Source: Deinococcus carri | GTDB lineage: Bacteria; Deinococcota; Deinococci; Deinococcales; Deinococcaceae | Reading direction: 5' to 3' | Assembly (NCBI RefSeq): GCF_039545055.1 | Contig: NZ_BAABRP010000001.1 | Span: forward strand, 735,501 to 799,500 | DNA length: 64,000 nucleotides | In this document: positions 40,917 through 54,272 of the stretch, piece after piece | Layout: every line of letters starts with the position of its first letter | How positions within the stretch are numbered: position 1 is the first letter of the stretch | Position numbers and translations under genes: made by a program | The notes under the pieces: generated by a model | Seen by the model: the letters and a program-made list of their open reading frames with translations, nothing else | Databases searched by the model: none | Told to the model about the DNA's origin: nothing

Positions 40917-41617
40917 CCCGCGTGCGCGTGCTGCTGGTCGAGGACGATCTGCGGGTCGCCCGCGTGAACCGCGACCTGCTGGAGCGCGACCCCGACGTGC
41001 ATGTGGTGGGGAGCGCGGCCACGCTCGCGCAGGCGGATGCCCTGGCGCAGGCGCTCGCGCCCGACCTGATCCTGCTCGACGTGTACCTGCCCGACGGGAG
41101 CGGGCTGGGTCTGCTGCGCCACTGGCGCGCCCAGGGCCGCACGACCGACGTGGCCCTGATCACCGCCGCCGACGACGAGGCCTCGGTGAGGACAGCCCTC
41201 GCGCAGGGGGCCTTCGACTACCTGATCAAGCCCTTCACGGGGGCCAGGCTCGCGGAGGTGATCGCCCGGCACCGCGCGCGCCGCACGCCCCGCGGCACCC
41301 TCGACCAGTCGCACCTCGACCGGCTGCTGGGGGTGGGCGGCGCTTCCCCCGAACCGCTCCCGCGCGGCATCGACCCCCATACCCTGGAACGGGTCGCGCA
41401 GGTGCTGGAGGGCACCGGGGACGCCCTGAGCGCCGAGGAGGTCGGCGACCGGACGCACCTGTCGCGGGTGACGGCCTGGCGCTACCTCGAACATCTGGTG
41501 CGGGTGGGCCGCGCCACCCTCGACCACCAGTACGGCCTGACCGGGCGGCCCGCCAAGCTGTACCGGGCACGCGCCGGGGAGGCTCCCGCGGGCGAGCGGC
41601 ACGAGCCGGAGGACTGA
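40913..41617 (+). CDS. CitB/DcuR-type response regulator
   Basis: The 234-residue protein has a receiver domain (EDD at residues 10-12 region, phospho-acceptor Asp in [11 protein letters not shown], Thr in LITAADD, Lys in LIKPF) and a C-terminal helix-turn-helix (about 165-220: [31 protein letters not shown]). This is the usual layout of regulators paired with CitA-type kinases. It overlaps the kinase by 4 nt (ATGA). Activation of tctCBA when substrate is present is the expected role. Confidence 0.92.
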
Positions 41618-41621
41618 GGCA

Positions 41622-41836
41622 CAGGGCTACCGCAAAGTCCGATTTTGGGCCTGCTCGCCCCGATGAACCCCTCAGTCAGCTCCGTTGACAGCTCCCCTCA
41701 AGGGGAGCCAGGGACTCTATTTGCCCCACAGGACGCCAAATCTTTTGCCTCCCTTTAAGGGGAGGTAGCCCGAAGGGCCGGAGGGGTTGAGGGTTAAGGG
41801 GGGCTGTGCGCACTCGGCGACTTTGCGGTGGCCCTG
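41622..41836. mobile_element. MITE-like element with terminal inverted repeats and an 8-bp direct repeat
   Basis: The ends are CAGGGCTACCGCAAAGTCCG on the left and the near-complement CGGCGACTTTGCGGTGGCCC on the right. ACTGAGGC occurs just outside both ends (41613-41620 and 41837-41844), as expected of a target duplication, and includes the stop codon of the regulator gene. The inside holds two hairpins (CTCCCCTCAAGGGGAG and CCTCCCTTTAAGGGGAGG) and no gene. No transposase is encoded. Confidence 0.65.
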
Positions 41837-41893
41837 ACTGAGGCCAAGGGGCCTTCACCCCGCCTCACCTCCGCGCCCTACACTGTCTCCCCG

Positions 41894-42805
41894 ATGCGTG
41901 TTCCGGTTCTGTCCGCCCTGCTGGCCGTTTCGCTGCTGGGGGCCTGCGCGCCCCGCGTCACGGTGCCCACGCATACGCCCGCGCTCGACTTCGGCGGGCC
42001 GGTGCCGGACGTGGTGATTTTCGCGGTGTCGGGCCGCTGCGGGACAGGCTGCGTCGCCCCACGCGACAACTGGGATTACCTCACCGCACGCGGAACGGTG
42101 GACCGAGTGGCGGACGTCATCGCGGCCGCCGGGTACCGCGTGGAGACGGCGGGATATGCGTCCAGCGCCAGCGAAGAGTTCGCGTCGCGCCTGACGCCCC
42201 TGGGTCAACGCGGGTACGTGGCACTGCTGGCCGACTATGGCCGCCTCCAGACTGCCTGGGAGGGCCAGCCGCGGCCCCGCGTGGTGCTGCTGGGGCACTC
42301 GCAGGGGGTGGCCTGGCTGCACCACCTCGCCCGCATCTTCCCCGAGCAGCCGGTCGCCCTGCAAATTGACCTCGACGGCATCTGCGCCGCCTGGCAGAGC
42401 GACCACGGGTCCGCCATCCGTGCCCTGAAGGCAGACCCGGCCCGGCCCTCGCCCGCCGAGGCCTGCAACCTCTTCCGGGTGGCGGGCCAGTCGCTGCGCG
42501 GCAAGGACCTCGTGTGGCCCAACGTCGCCCGCAATCTGGAGGTGCAGAGCAAACGCCTCCCGGCCCTGGTCAGCGACAGCGGCGGCTTTCTGTTCAACTA
42601 TCTCTTCGAGGTCACGCCCAACCGCCGCACCGACGGCAGCCAGGCGGGCCTGGAGCGGTACGTGTCCACCCGCGAGGACCACGGGGCCGTGTCGTACCCG
42701 AACAGCGACGCCCTGCGCTGGGTGGTGGACCGGACCGCTCACATCGTGCAGGACTGGCAACGCGAGGACGCCGCCCGGCCCCGCCTGAACGAAGAGCGGC
42801 GCTAG
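41894..42805 (+). CDS. Lipoprotein with alpha/beta-hydrolase-like features
   Basis: The 303-residue product starts with a lipoprotein signal (VPVLSALLAVSLLGACAP, lipid Cys about residue 19). The mature part has VVLLGHSQGVAWLHHLARIF, a nucleophile-elbow motif G-H-S-Q-G, and a likely His near the end (REDHGAVSYPNSD). This pattern fits an alpha/beta hydrolase, such as a lipase or esterase, facing the periplasm. The substrate is unknown. TACACT at 41879-41884 ends 9 nt before ATG 41894. Confidence 0.7.
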   Translation: MRVPVLSALLAVSLLGACAPRVTVPTHTPALDFGGPVPDVVIFAVSGRCGTGCVAPRDNWDYLTARGTVDRVADVIAAAGYRVETAGYASSASEEFASRLTPLGQRGYVALLADYGRLQTAWEGQPRPRVVLLGHSQGVAWLHHLARIFPEQPVALQIDLDGICAAWQSDHGSAIRALKADPARPSPAEACNLFRVAGQSLRGKDLVWPNVARNLEVQSKRLPALVSDSGGFLFNYLFEVTPNRRTDGSQAGLERYVSTREDHGAVSYPNSDALRWVVDRTAHIVQDWQREDAARPRLNEERR

Positions 42806-42814
42806 CTTCCGGCC

Positions 42815-43240
42815 CTAGCTTTCGCCGGGCAGCGACGCTAGCCAGTCTTCCGCCGCCTGTGCGCCCTCCAGCCGCGCGCCGCGCTCCGGGGGGAACCACG
42901 CGAGCAGGGCCAGCAGGTCGCCCCCGTGATGCTCTTCCAGCGGGCCGAACACCACCTTGTGGTCGCCGTCGGCCAGGTGCAGCAGGCCCGCGGGGGTGGC
43001 CCGGACCCGTTCGCCCACGGGCCGCGGTTCTCCCAGCCACACGGCGTCCACCTCCGCGCCGTCTGCCGGATTCAGGATGCCGGGCAGGCACCCGTAGTTC
43101 ACCGGGGCGGGCCAGGGTTCGGTGCGGTAGGGCACGACCTCGCCGCCGCGCCAGACAAAGCGCTCCAGCGTGCCGCGCGTCCACTCCACCACCCCTTCGC
43201 GTGGGCCTTCCCGCGGCGGCCGCTCTGCCAGCCTGGTCAC
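42815..43240 (-). CDS. Divergent inorganic pyrophosphatase-like protein
   Basis: The 141-residue protein follows the order of soluble family I pyrophosphatases: [14 protein letters not shown] (normally E-I-P-K-G), [12 protein letters not shown], the metal-site region [19 protein letters not shown] (normally DGDPLDVLVLGE), and [11 protein letters not shown]. It is shorter than usual (about 175) and the first Lys is Arg, while the DxDPxD motif is altered to D-G-A-E-V-D. Activity is therefore uncertain. The start is GTG 43240, overlapping the upstream lipoprotein stop (GTGA). Confidence 0.65.
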   Translation of the reverse strand: MTRLAERPPREGPREGVVEWTRGTLERFVWRGGEVVPYRTEPWPAPVNYGCLPGILNPADGAEVDAVWLGEPRPVGERVRATPAGLLHLADGDHKVVFGPLEEHHGGDLLALLAWFPPERGARLEGAQAAEDWLASLPGES

Positions 43241-43626
43241 GGCTGCACCTCGTACAGTTCGACCTGCCGCAGCACCGTGCCCCCGAACGAGAGAACCGCC
43301 CGGTACGCTCCCTTCTCCGGCGCGGTCAGCCGGAAGGTCGCGTCCCGCTGCGCCGCATCGAGGTACACGCTGTCGCGGCCCAGTTCGCGCGACCCGCCAA
43401 ACCACGCCACGCTCAGATAGCCCGGCTCGAAGCGCCCCTCCACCCGCGCCCGCAGCACCAGCCCCTCGCCCTCGCGCGTCAGGGTGGCCGCCGTCACGCG
43501 GGCGGGGAGCGTCACCTCCACCTGCTGCGGCACCAGGGGAAAGTAGGCATAGCGGCAGGCTGTCAGCGCGGGCGCGAGCAGGCACGCCAGCAGCAGCAGG
43601 CGGATGGGGGAGGAGGCGCGGGGCAT
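43237..43626 (-). CDS. Small lipoprotein of unknown function
   Basis: The 129-residue product has a lipoprotein signal ([18 protein letters not shown]) and a beta-rich mature part: [20 protein letters not shown], then [19 protein letters not shown], like a small immunoglobulin-type domain. ATG 43626 (MPRASSP) was chosen because TACAAT, read leftward at 43633-43638, ends 6 nt before it; an in-frame ATG further upstream lies in front of that box. It is coupled to the pyrophosphatase-like gene. Confidence 0.65.
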   Translation of the reverse strand: MPRASSPIRLLLLACLLAPALTACRYAYFPLVPQQVEVTLPARVTAATLTREGEGLVLRARVEGRFEPGYLSVAWFGGSRELGRDSVYLDAAQRDATFRLTAPEKGAYRAVLSFGGTVLRQVELYEVQP

Positions 43627-43642
43627 GGGGGCATTGTAGGGA

Positions 43643-43709
43643 GGAGCCATGAGCTATGAAAAAGATGGCGTCCGGGTGCCCTTTCACAGCTCATAGCTCA
43701 AAGCTCACC
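43643..43709. repeat. Heptad hairpin, GAGCTAT class
   Basis: The left arm GAGCCAT GAGCTAT GAAAAAG is complementary to the right arm CTTTCACAGCTCATAGCTC. It lies between the lipoprotein promoter and the rsmE stop. The stretch 43649-43669 is an exact inverted copy of 35989-36009, linking the two sites 7.6 kb apart. Confidence 0.7.
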
Positions 43710-43714
43710 GCCTC

Positions 43715-44407
43715 CTACACCCCCGTCGCCACCAGCGCCCCCAGCAGCGCCAGCGGGGCCGTCTCCGCGCGCAGGATGCGGGGGCCGAGGGTCACGGCGA
43801 CGGCTCCTCTGGCCGTCAGGGCGGCCACTTCCGCCTCCGCGAGGCCGCCCTCGGGGCCGGTCAGCACGGTCACGGGCGCGTCCCAGTTCAGGTGGTCGGT
43901 GAGGCGGGCCACGCTGCCGGGTTGCGCGACGAAGAGGGTGCCTTCCCAGGCGAACTCGGCCAGGGGCAGCGGCGGCAGCACCTCCGGCGTAACCGCGCGG
44001 CGCGACTGCTTGCTGGCCTCCTCGGCCACGCGGCGCAATCGCTGGAGCTTCTGCGCCCCGATTTCGCGGGCGTCGGCGTGGCGGGTGACGAGCAGCTGGA
44101 CACGCGCCGCGCCCAGTTCGGTGGCCGCGCGCACCACGTCGGCCAGCTTGTCACCCTTGAGCAGCGCCACCGCCAGCGTGACCGGCTGGGGCGTCTCGGC
44201 GGCCCCGGCCAGACGTTCGCCCAGCGTCAGCACCGCCCGGCCCTCCTCCAGCAGCGTGAGGGTGGCCCCCGCCTCGGCCCCCTGGCCGTCGAACACGCGC
44301 ACCGCGTCGCCGGGATTCAGGCGCAGCACGTGCAGGTGGCGGGTTTCGCGCGGGCCGAGGAGCATCTCGGGGGCCAGGGCCTCCACCCGGACGCGGTGGG
44401 GGGCCAT
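43715..44407 (-). CDS. rsmE: 16S rRNA m3U1498 methyltransferase RsmE
   Basis: The 230-residue SPOUT-fold enzyme methylates U1498 of 16S rRNA. It shows RHLHVLRLNPGDAVRVFDGQG at the PUA-like N-terminus, LLKGDKLADVVRAATELGA, ASKQSRR, VLTGPEGGL and the knot motif LGPRILRAETAPLALL. It begins 10 bp after the prmA stop in a prmA-rsmE operon, a pairing conserved in many bacteria. Confidence 0.93.
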   Translation of the reverse strand: MAPHRVRVEALAPEMLLGPRETRHLHVLRLNPGDAVRVFDGQGAEAGATLTLLEEGRAVLTLGERLAGAAETPQPVTLAVALLKGDKLADVVRAATELGAARVQLLVTRHADAREIGAQKLQRLRRVAEEASKQSRRAVTPEVLPPLPLAEFAWEGTLFVAQPGSVARLTDHLNWDAPVTVLTGPEGGLAEAEVAALTARGAVAVTLGPRILRAETAPLALLGALVATGV

Positions 44408-44417
44408 CAGGACGACC

Positions 44418-45257
<840 letters not shown>

Positions 45258-45408
45258 GGGGGAGAGTGTAGGGCGTATGGCCTGCCCCGGCCAGGGCTGC
45301 TTTGCCCGGGGCGGCGCTCCATTCGGCCTGGAGGCTGGCGAAGCTTTCTGGGCACCGCCCTAACCCCCCACCCCTAACGCCTCCCCCCTCCCCCCTATAC
45401 TTCCCCCC

Positions 45409-46200
<792 letters not shown>

Positions 46201-46241
46201 GGGAGGCAGATGACAGAAGGCTATGCCCCTTATCCTGGCCC

Positions 46242-46658
46242 ATGCGAAAGGTTCTTCCCCTGCTGGCTGCACTGCTGACCGCTTCCGCTCTGGCGGGGGG
46301 TGGCGGGCCACACCTCTCGCCGCTGGGCGTGCCGTACAGCGATACGGTCACGCTGCATTGCCGGAGCGGGCGTAGCGTCCTGTTCTTCGCGCCGAACACG
46401 CAGTCCGTCCGGCTGATGTACCGGGGGAAGGTGAGCGGCTGGATGGGCTACCTGTCTCTGCCTGCCACGTCAGGCCGCTACTCGAATGTCGGTCTGCTCG
46501 GGATGGGCGAGTTCGCTACGCCCCGTCTGGGCGCTGGCCTGGAGTGGCGCGACCTGCCGCCGACGGGCGCAGCGTTGCATCAGGGTGAACTGTACCGAGT
46601 CACGCAGCACCCCAACGGACAGCGAATCTACACGCTGCTCGAACGCTGCTCGGGCTGA
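46242..46658 (+). CDS. Small secreted protein, weakly MliC-like
   Basis: The 138-residue product has a signal peptide ([17 protein letters not shown]) and two Cys ([10 protein letters not shown] and LLERCSG) that could form one disulfide. The order C-x-[16 protein letters not shown] recalls lysozyme-inhibitor (MliC) domains, but the likeness is too weak to name it. TATCCT ends 5 nt before the ATG. It stands alone between proC and the permease gene. Confidence 0.6.
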   Translation: MRKVLPLLAALLTASALAGGGGPHLSPLGVPYSDTVTLHCRSGRSVLFFAPNTQSVRLMYRGKVSGWMGYLSLPATSGRYSNVGLLGMGEFATPRLGAGLEWRDLPPTGAALHQGELYRVTQHPNGQRIYTLLERCSG

Positions 46659-46686
46659 GACGGTCCGGGCTGCTACATTCCGGGGC

Positions 46687-47436
46687 GTGCCCGGTCCCGA
46701 AGTTCTGCTGTACGGCCTCCCCCTCGCCTTTCTCGCCGGCTTCATCGACGCGGTGGCGGGGGGCGGCGGCACCATCACGCTGCCGACCCTGATTTTTATG
46801 GGGCTGCCCGCCGCGCAGGTAGTGGCGACGAACAAACTGCTCGCCATCTTCGGCTCGGCGAGTTCGACTTGGCAGTACTGGCGCAAGGGGCACGTGGAGC
46901 GGAGCCTGGTGCTGCGCTTGATTCCGCTGGCACTGCTGGGGAGCGCGCTGGGGGCCTACCTCGTTCATTTCGTGAACCCGGATGCCTTCCGCACGCTGGT
47001 CGGCGTGGTGATTCTGGGCGTGGGGGTGCTGGTGCTGGTCAACAAACGCTTCGGCCTGGAGGACCGCTATCCCGGCCTGACCCCCCGCACGCTGGCGCTG
47101 ACCCTGCCCGGCGCACTGATCATCGGGATGTACGACGGCTTTCTCGGCCCCGGCACCGGCACCTTTCTGATGTTCCTGTTCGCGCTGGTCGGCTTCAATC
47201 TGGTGCGGTCCAGCGGCAACGCTCGGACCATCAACTTCGCCACTAACCTGGGGGCCTTCCTGTTCTTCCTGATCGGCGGGCAGATGGTCTGGTGGATCGG
47301 GTTGCCGATGGGCGTCGCCAATGCCCTCGGCGCGACCCTGGGTGCCCGGATGGCGATGCTGCGCGGCAGCGGCTTCGTGAAGGTGATGTACGGGGTGATC
47401 GTGGTGCTGGTGGCGGCGCGGTTGCTGATGCAGTAG
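46687..47436 (+). CDS. TauE/SafE-family permease
   Basis: The 249-residue membrane protein has about eight spans and the family motifs [20 protein letters not shown] near the start and [20 protein letters not shown] in the second half. These proteins are proposed sulfite/organosulfonate exporters or uptake carriers. The substrate here is unknown. The start is GTG 46687, 7 nt after TACATT (46674-46679). A heptad hairpin begins directly after its stop. Confidence 0.85.
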   Translation: MPGPEVLLYGLPLAFLAGFIDAVAGGGGTITLPTLIFMGLPAAQVVATNKLLAIFGSASSTWQYWRKGHVERSLVLRLIPLALLGSALGAYLVHFVNPDAFRTLVGVVILGVGVLVLVNKRFGLEDRYPGLTPRTLALTLPGALIIGMYDGFLGPGTGTFLMFLFALVGFNLVRSSGNARTINFATNLGAFLFFLIGGQMVWWIGLPMGVANALGATLGARMAMLRGSGFVKVMYGVIVVLVAARLLMQ

Positions 47437-47491
47437 GCGGTGCGCGGGACGCCGTACGCGGTTTTCCTGCGTCCCGCGCACCGCGTCCCGC
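47437..47491. repeat. Heptad hairpin, GCGGGAC class
   Basis: The left arm GCGGTGC GCGGGAC GCCGTAC GCGG is complementary to the right arm CTGCGTCCCGCGCACCGCG and on, with a loop of about 5 nt. It starts one base after the TauE gene stop, a position where it may act as a transcript end. Confidence 0.7.
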
Positions 47492-47554
47492 TTCCCCCCT
47501 CCCAACCGTGCCTCCCTCCCCCTGCCCCCCGACCGGATGCGCCACAATCCGCTC

Positions 47555-48112
<558 letters not shown>

Positions 48113-48116
48113 GGAA

Positions 48117-48155
48117 GGCGGGACGCAGGAACAACCGCGCACCGCGTCCTGCGTC

Positions 48156-48156
<1 letters not shown>
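48117..48156. repeat. Short heptad hairpin, GCGGGAC class, between convergent genes
   Basis: GGCGGGACGCAGGA on the left is complementary to TCCTGCGTCC on the right, with CGCGCACCGCG between. It is the smallest member of the class and touches the stop codon of the MOSC gene. Confidence 0.6.
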
Positions 48157-48791
<635 letters not shown>

Positions 48792-48887
48792 GGGGGCAGG
48801 CTACCAGTCCTGGCCCCGCGCTGAGACTCGCTTGAACCGTGCCCCCGTTGGCCCGCGGGGGAGCCTGGCGCGGCATACTCTGGCAGA

Positions 48888-50504
48888 ATGCGCGTGCCCC
48901 CTCGCCACCGCCTGACCGCCTGGGTGCTGACCCTGCTGGCGCTGCTGGCGGGACCCTGGCCGGACGCGCGGGCGCGGGGACCGGCCTTTGCGGCGGGGCT
49001 GGAGGTGGTCAGCGGCAGCCTGCCCCCGGTGAACCGGGCCGCGCTGGACGGCCTGGGGCTGAACACCTGCCCACCGCCCCAGGCCCCGCTGGACCGCCTG
49101 CTGTATGACCGCACGCGGGGACAGGGCGCGGCGCTGAGCTGCGGCAACCGGGTGGAGGGCCTGCTGCATTTCCCGAACGCCGACCCCGCCTACAGCACCC
49201 AGCCGCAGACCCCCCACGGCGGCTTCGACGAGCTGGAAGCCCAGCTCCGCCAGACCCGCCGTGAACTCCTGATCGCCAACATGATCTGGGACGACGGCCC
49301 GGGCGCACCGGGTGCCCAGGTCGCCCGCGCCATCGCGGCCCTGCGGCGGGACGTGGCCGAACACCCGGAGCGCCATCCGGGGGGCATGACCGTGCGGGTG
49401 ATGCTGGGCAACTCGGTGCGCCTGGACGCCCTGCTCGACCCCACCGCGAGTGCCTACAGCGCCGCGCGGCATCTGTTGGAGGCGGGCGTGCCCCTGACGG
49501 GCGACACGGTGCCCGGCTGGCGGCTGGAACTCGCCAACTACGCCTACCTGGTGCCGCACAGCCACGTGAAGCTGGTGGTGCAGGACGGCGAGACGGTGCT
49601 GGCAGGCGGCTTCAACATCAGCTTTTTCCACGTGCCCGCGGGCGCGCCGGGCGGGCAGGGCCTGGACCTCACCGACCTGGGGCTGCGGGTGCGCGGACCG
49701 GTGGCGCGCCACGCGGTCGCCACCTTTCACGATGCCTGGGCGCTCAGCCGCCTGCTGACCTGCCAGAAAACGCCGACCCCCCTCACCCTGCGCCGCGACT
49801 GCACCTTCAGCCAGCCCGCCGCGCCGTCGCCCCTGGCCTGGGCCGCCCCCGCCCCCGCCACCGGTGAGGCCCGCGTCTACCCCCTCTACCGCCGCAACGG
49901 CTACACCGACGCGGACGACGCGGTCACGGCCCTGTTCGGCGCGGCGCGGGGCCGCATCGACGTGATGCAGTCGCAGGTGAGCGGCACGCTGGGCTGCACC
50001 GGCGACCTGTTCGCGGAAGAGGGCTGCCCCCCGGCCCTGCAACTCCCGGTGTGGCGGGCGGCCGTGCGTGCTGTCCGCGACCGGGGCGTCACGCTGCGGC
50101 TGCTGCTCGACTACGACCCGCTGCTCCAGGCCGAGACGCTCGCCCTGCTGCGTGGCCTGCACGCCGAACTCGCCCCGCTGGGCCTGGCCGACCACGTGCA
50201 GGCCCGCTGGTACGGCACCGCGGGCGGCCTGCACACCAAGGCGGCCCTGGTCGACGGCCAGATGCTGCTGGTCGGCAGCCAGAACCTGCACTACTCCTCC
50301 TTCGGGCGGCTGGGCCTGAGCGACTACAACCTCGCCACGAGTGACGCGGGGGCTGTGGACGAATACCGGCGCATGTTCGCCTTCGAGTGGGCGCGTTCGC
50401 AGGCCATCCAGCCGCCCTGGTGGCTGCCCGCCGGCGGTGGCAGAGACACCCGACCCCAGAGGCCGGGGCCGGAGGACCTGGGCGTCCCGGCAGGCGACCC
50501 TTGA
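48888..50504 (+). CDS. Secreted phospholipase D-family protein (two HKD motifs)
   Basis: The 538-residue protein has a signal peptide ([21 protein letters not shown]) and two HKD half-sites: [20 protein letters not shown] at about residue 224 and [18 protein letters not shown] at about residue 445. This is the phospholipase D / cardiolipin synthase superfamily. Export and several Cys (TCPPP, ALSCGNR, LTCQK, LGCTGD, EGCPP) suggest a disulfide-stabilised periplasmic phosphodiesterase. Substrate could be phospholipid or nucleic acid. TACTCT ends 6 nt before the ATG. Confidence 0.85.
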   Translation: MRVPPRHRLTAWVLTLLALLAGPWPDARARGPAFAAGLEVVSGSLPPVNRAALDGLGLNTCPPPQAPLDRLLYDRTRGQGAALSCGNRVEGLLHFPNADPAYSTQPQTPHGGFDELEAQLRQTRRELLIANMIWDDGPGAPGAQVARAIAALRRDVAEHPERHPGGMTVRVMLGNSVRLDALLDPTASAYSAARHLLEAGVPLTGDTVPGWRLELANYAYLVPHSHVKLVVQDGETVLAGGFNISFFHVPAGAPGGQGLDLTDLGLRVRGPVARHAVATFHDAWALSRLLTCQKTPTPLTLRRDCTFSQPAAPSPLAWAAPAPATGEARVYPLYRRNGYTDADDAVTALFGAARGRIDVMQSQVSGTLGCTGDLFAEEGCPPALQLPVWRAAVRAVRDRGVTLRLLLDYDPLLQAETLALLRGLHAELAPLGLADHVQARWYGTAGGLHTKAALVDGQMLLVGSQNLHYSSFGRLGLSDYNLATSDAGAVDEYRRMFAFEWARSQAIQPPWWLPAGGGRDTRPQRPGPEDLGVPAGDP

Positions 50505-50536
50505 GCCTTACGTCACGTCCGGTTCTACCTTGTCTG

Positions 50537-50625
50537 TCATCCGGCTTCCGTCCCAGCCGTTCTCCAAGTGGGAAAGCGCCGCTTCGGTCCCTCCTCGCTC
50601 CACAGGGCAGCCGGGGTCGGCCTAT
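50537..50625. repeat. Decayed third copy of the TGATACGG-type dispersed repeat
   Basis: CATCCGGCTTCCGTCCCAGC aligns with the left end of copy 1 (ATACGGTTGCCGTCCAATC), both continue to GGAAAGCGCCG, and GCCGGGGTCGGCCTATG resembles the right end CCGGAGTCCGTATG. The copy is about 50 bp shorter than the full ones and diverged. It sits after the phospholipase gene. Confidence 0.45.
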
Positions 50626-50660
50626 GCGGGCGAGGAGATGAAAGCCCGGAGCGACAGCAA

Positions 50661-50696
50661 GCGGCCCCGGAGCGCCCGCACAGGCTCCGGGGCCGC
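50661..50696 (-). terminator. Perfect 13-bp hairpin beyond the dehydrogenase gene
   Basis: GCGGCCCCGGAGC pairs perfectly with GCTCCGGGGCCGC across a 10-nt loop, 14 bp beyond the stop of the leftward dehydrogenase gene. It lacks a T-run on either strand, so it may be a transcript-stabilising or weak termination hairpin. Confidence 0.55.
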
Positions 50697-50710
50697 GTTG
50701 CGCTCTGCTC

Positions 50711-51928
<1,218 letters not shown>

Positions 51929-52023
51929 CGGGGGCCAGTGTACCCCGCCACCTGACCGGGCCGCGCCCCAGCCCTGGCCGGGAGACCCCTTGCTGGAAGC
52001 CGGTGCGCTAGCCTGCCGGGCGT

Positions 52024-52308
52024 ATGCGGACTTACGGGCTGATCCTGCTGGCCTTTGTGGCGGGCGTCATGGTGCTGGTCGCCGCCTTTGCGTGGCAGGG
52101 CCGCTCGGCCCGCGAGTACGGGCGCGCGGCGGTGCAGGCCGCGCAGCAGGCGGGACTGACCGCCAGGACCCCTGACCGCCTCTGCGCCGACCTCCTGAAG
52201 CGGCCGCCGCCCGGCGGGGTCCAGAAGTGCGTGGTGAAGGCCGCGGGTGGGCAACTGGCCGCCGTCGTCACGCTGGAAGGGGAGCGGACGTTCCAGGTCG
52301 GTCCCTAG
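52024..52308 (+). CDS. Small membrane-anchored protein of unknown function
   Basis: The 94-residue product has one N-terminal span (YGLILLAFVAGVMVLVAAFAW) and a short exported domain with two Cys (DRLCADLL and VQKCVVKA) that could pair. It resembles no family I know. TAGCCT ends 9 nt before the ATG. It is divergent from the dehydrogenase gene and followed by a MITE-like element. Confidence 0.55.
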   Translation: MRTYGLILLAFVAGVMVLVAAFAWQGRSAREYGRAAVQAAQQAGLTARTPDRLCADLLKRPPPGGVQKCVVKAAGGQLAAVVTLEGERTFQVGP

Positions 52309-52316
52309 GGAGGGGC

Positions 52317-52518
52317 GTTACCAATGGTGCGGACAGTTTTGCATCCTCTCACGAGAGGTGTATTCGAAAATAGCGTGCAGGGCGCAAAAAGTCCCTCTCC
52401 CCTTGCGGGGGACTCGCAGAGCTGCTTGCAGAGGGGTTGGGGAGGGGGGTGGACGGCAACGCCGTCCCAGCGTGGGAAAGGCCCAGAAAGTTATGAATCT
52501 GTCCGCACCCTTGGTTAC
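52317..52518. mobile_element. MITE-like element with ~25-bp terminal inverted repeats
   Basis: The left end GTTACCAATGGTGCGGACAG is matched by the complement of the right end CTGTCCGCACCCTTGGTTAC with few mismatches. The inside has GTCCCTCTCCCCTTGCGGGG, AGAGGGGTTGGGGAGGGG and the hairpin GGACGGC / GCCGTCC, and no gene. The core resembles that of the element at 41622-41836, though the ends differ. It fills most of the 328-bp gap before aroA; no target duplication is visible. Confidence 0.55.
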
Positions 52519-52635
52519 AGAGATTTCCCGGGAAGGCTGGCGAGCTGGGCTTTCACCCAGGGATGCAGGAGCGGACTCTCCTCCTTGTCTCGACCCTTCC
52601 GCCGCTCCCCCGCCAGCCCCGCGCTAGCCTCCCCC

Positions 52636-53959
<1,324 letters not shown>

Positions 53960-53975
53960 GGCGCGTACCAGGGGC

Positions 53976-54218
53976 ATGTTCCCGCCTTACGACGCGCCGC
54001 TCACCTCCGGGCAGCGGTTCATTCTGCTGGTGTTGACGCTGGTCTTCCCACCCCTGCTGTTCGTGTATGTCGTCGCCTTCTACTGGTTCCGGGACACGTA
54101 CCCACAGCGAGCGCAGAGCATTGCGGGTGTCGGCTTCACCTTTATGCAGGGGGTTTTGCTGGTGGTCTTGCTGGTCGCCGTCTTTCAATTCCTGGCTTCC
54201 CTGGCGGCCCGGTTCTGA
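53976..54218 (+). CDS. Small two-span membrane protein
   Basis: The 80-residue product has two hydrophobic segments (FILLVLTLVFPPLLFVYVVA and GFTFMQGVLLVVLLVAVFQF) joined by a charged loop RDTYPQRAQS. No family is recognised. It starts 16 bp after aroA and could be cotranscribed; its own TACCAG box is weak. Confidence 0.55.
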   Translation: MFPPYDAPLTSGQRFILLVLTLVFPPLLFVYVVAFYWFRDTYPQRAQSIAGVGFTFMQGVLLVVLLVAVFQFLASLAARF

Positions 54219-54272
54219 GCGCCTTCACCTCTCTCGCCCAGCCCTCTCACGCCCACATGGTTTCCTGCGTTC

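Noticed and set aside
45276..45395. Regulatory element between prmA and proC
   Set aside because: The stretch has GC-rich runs and CCTAACCCC-like units but no complete hairpin or second arm that I could support.
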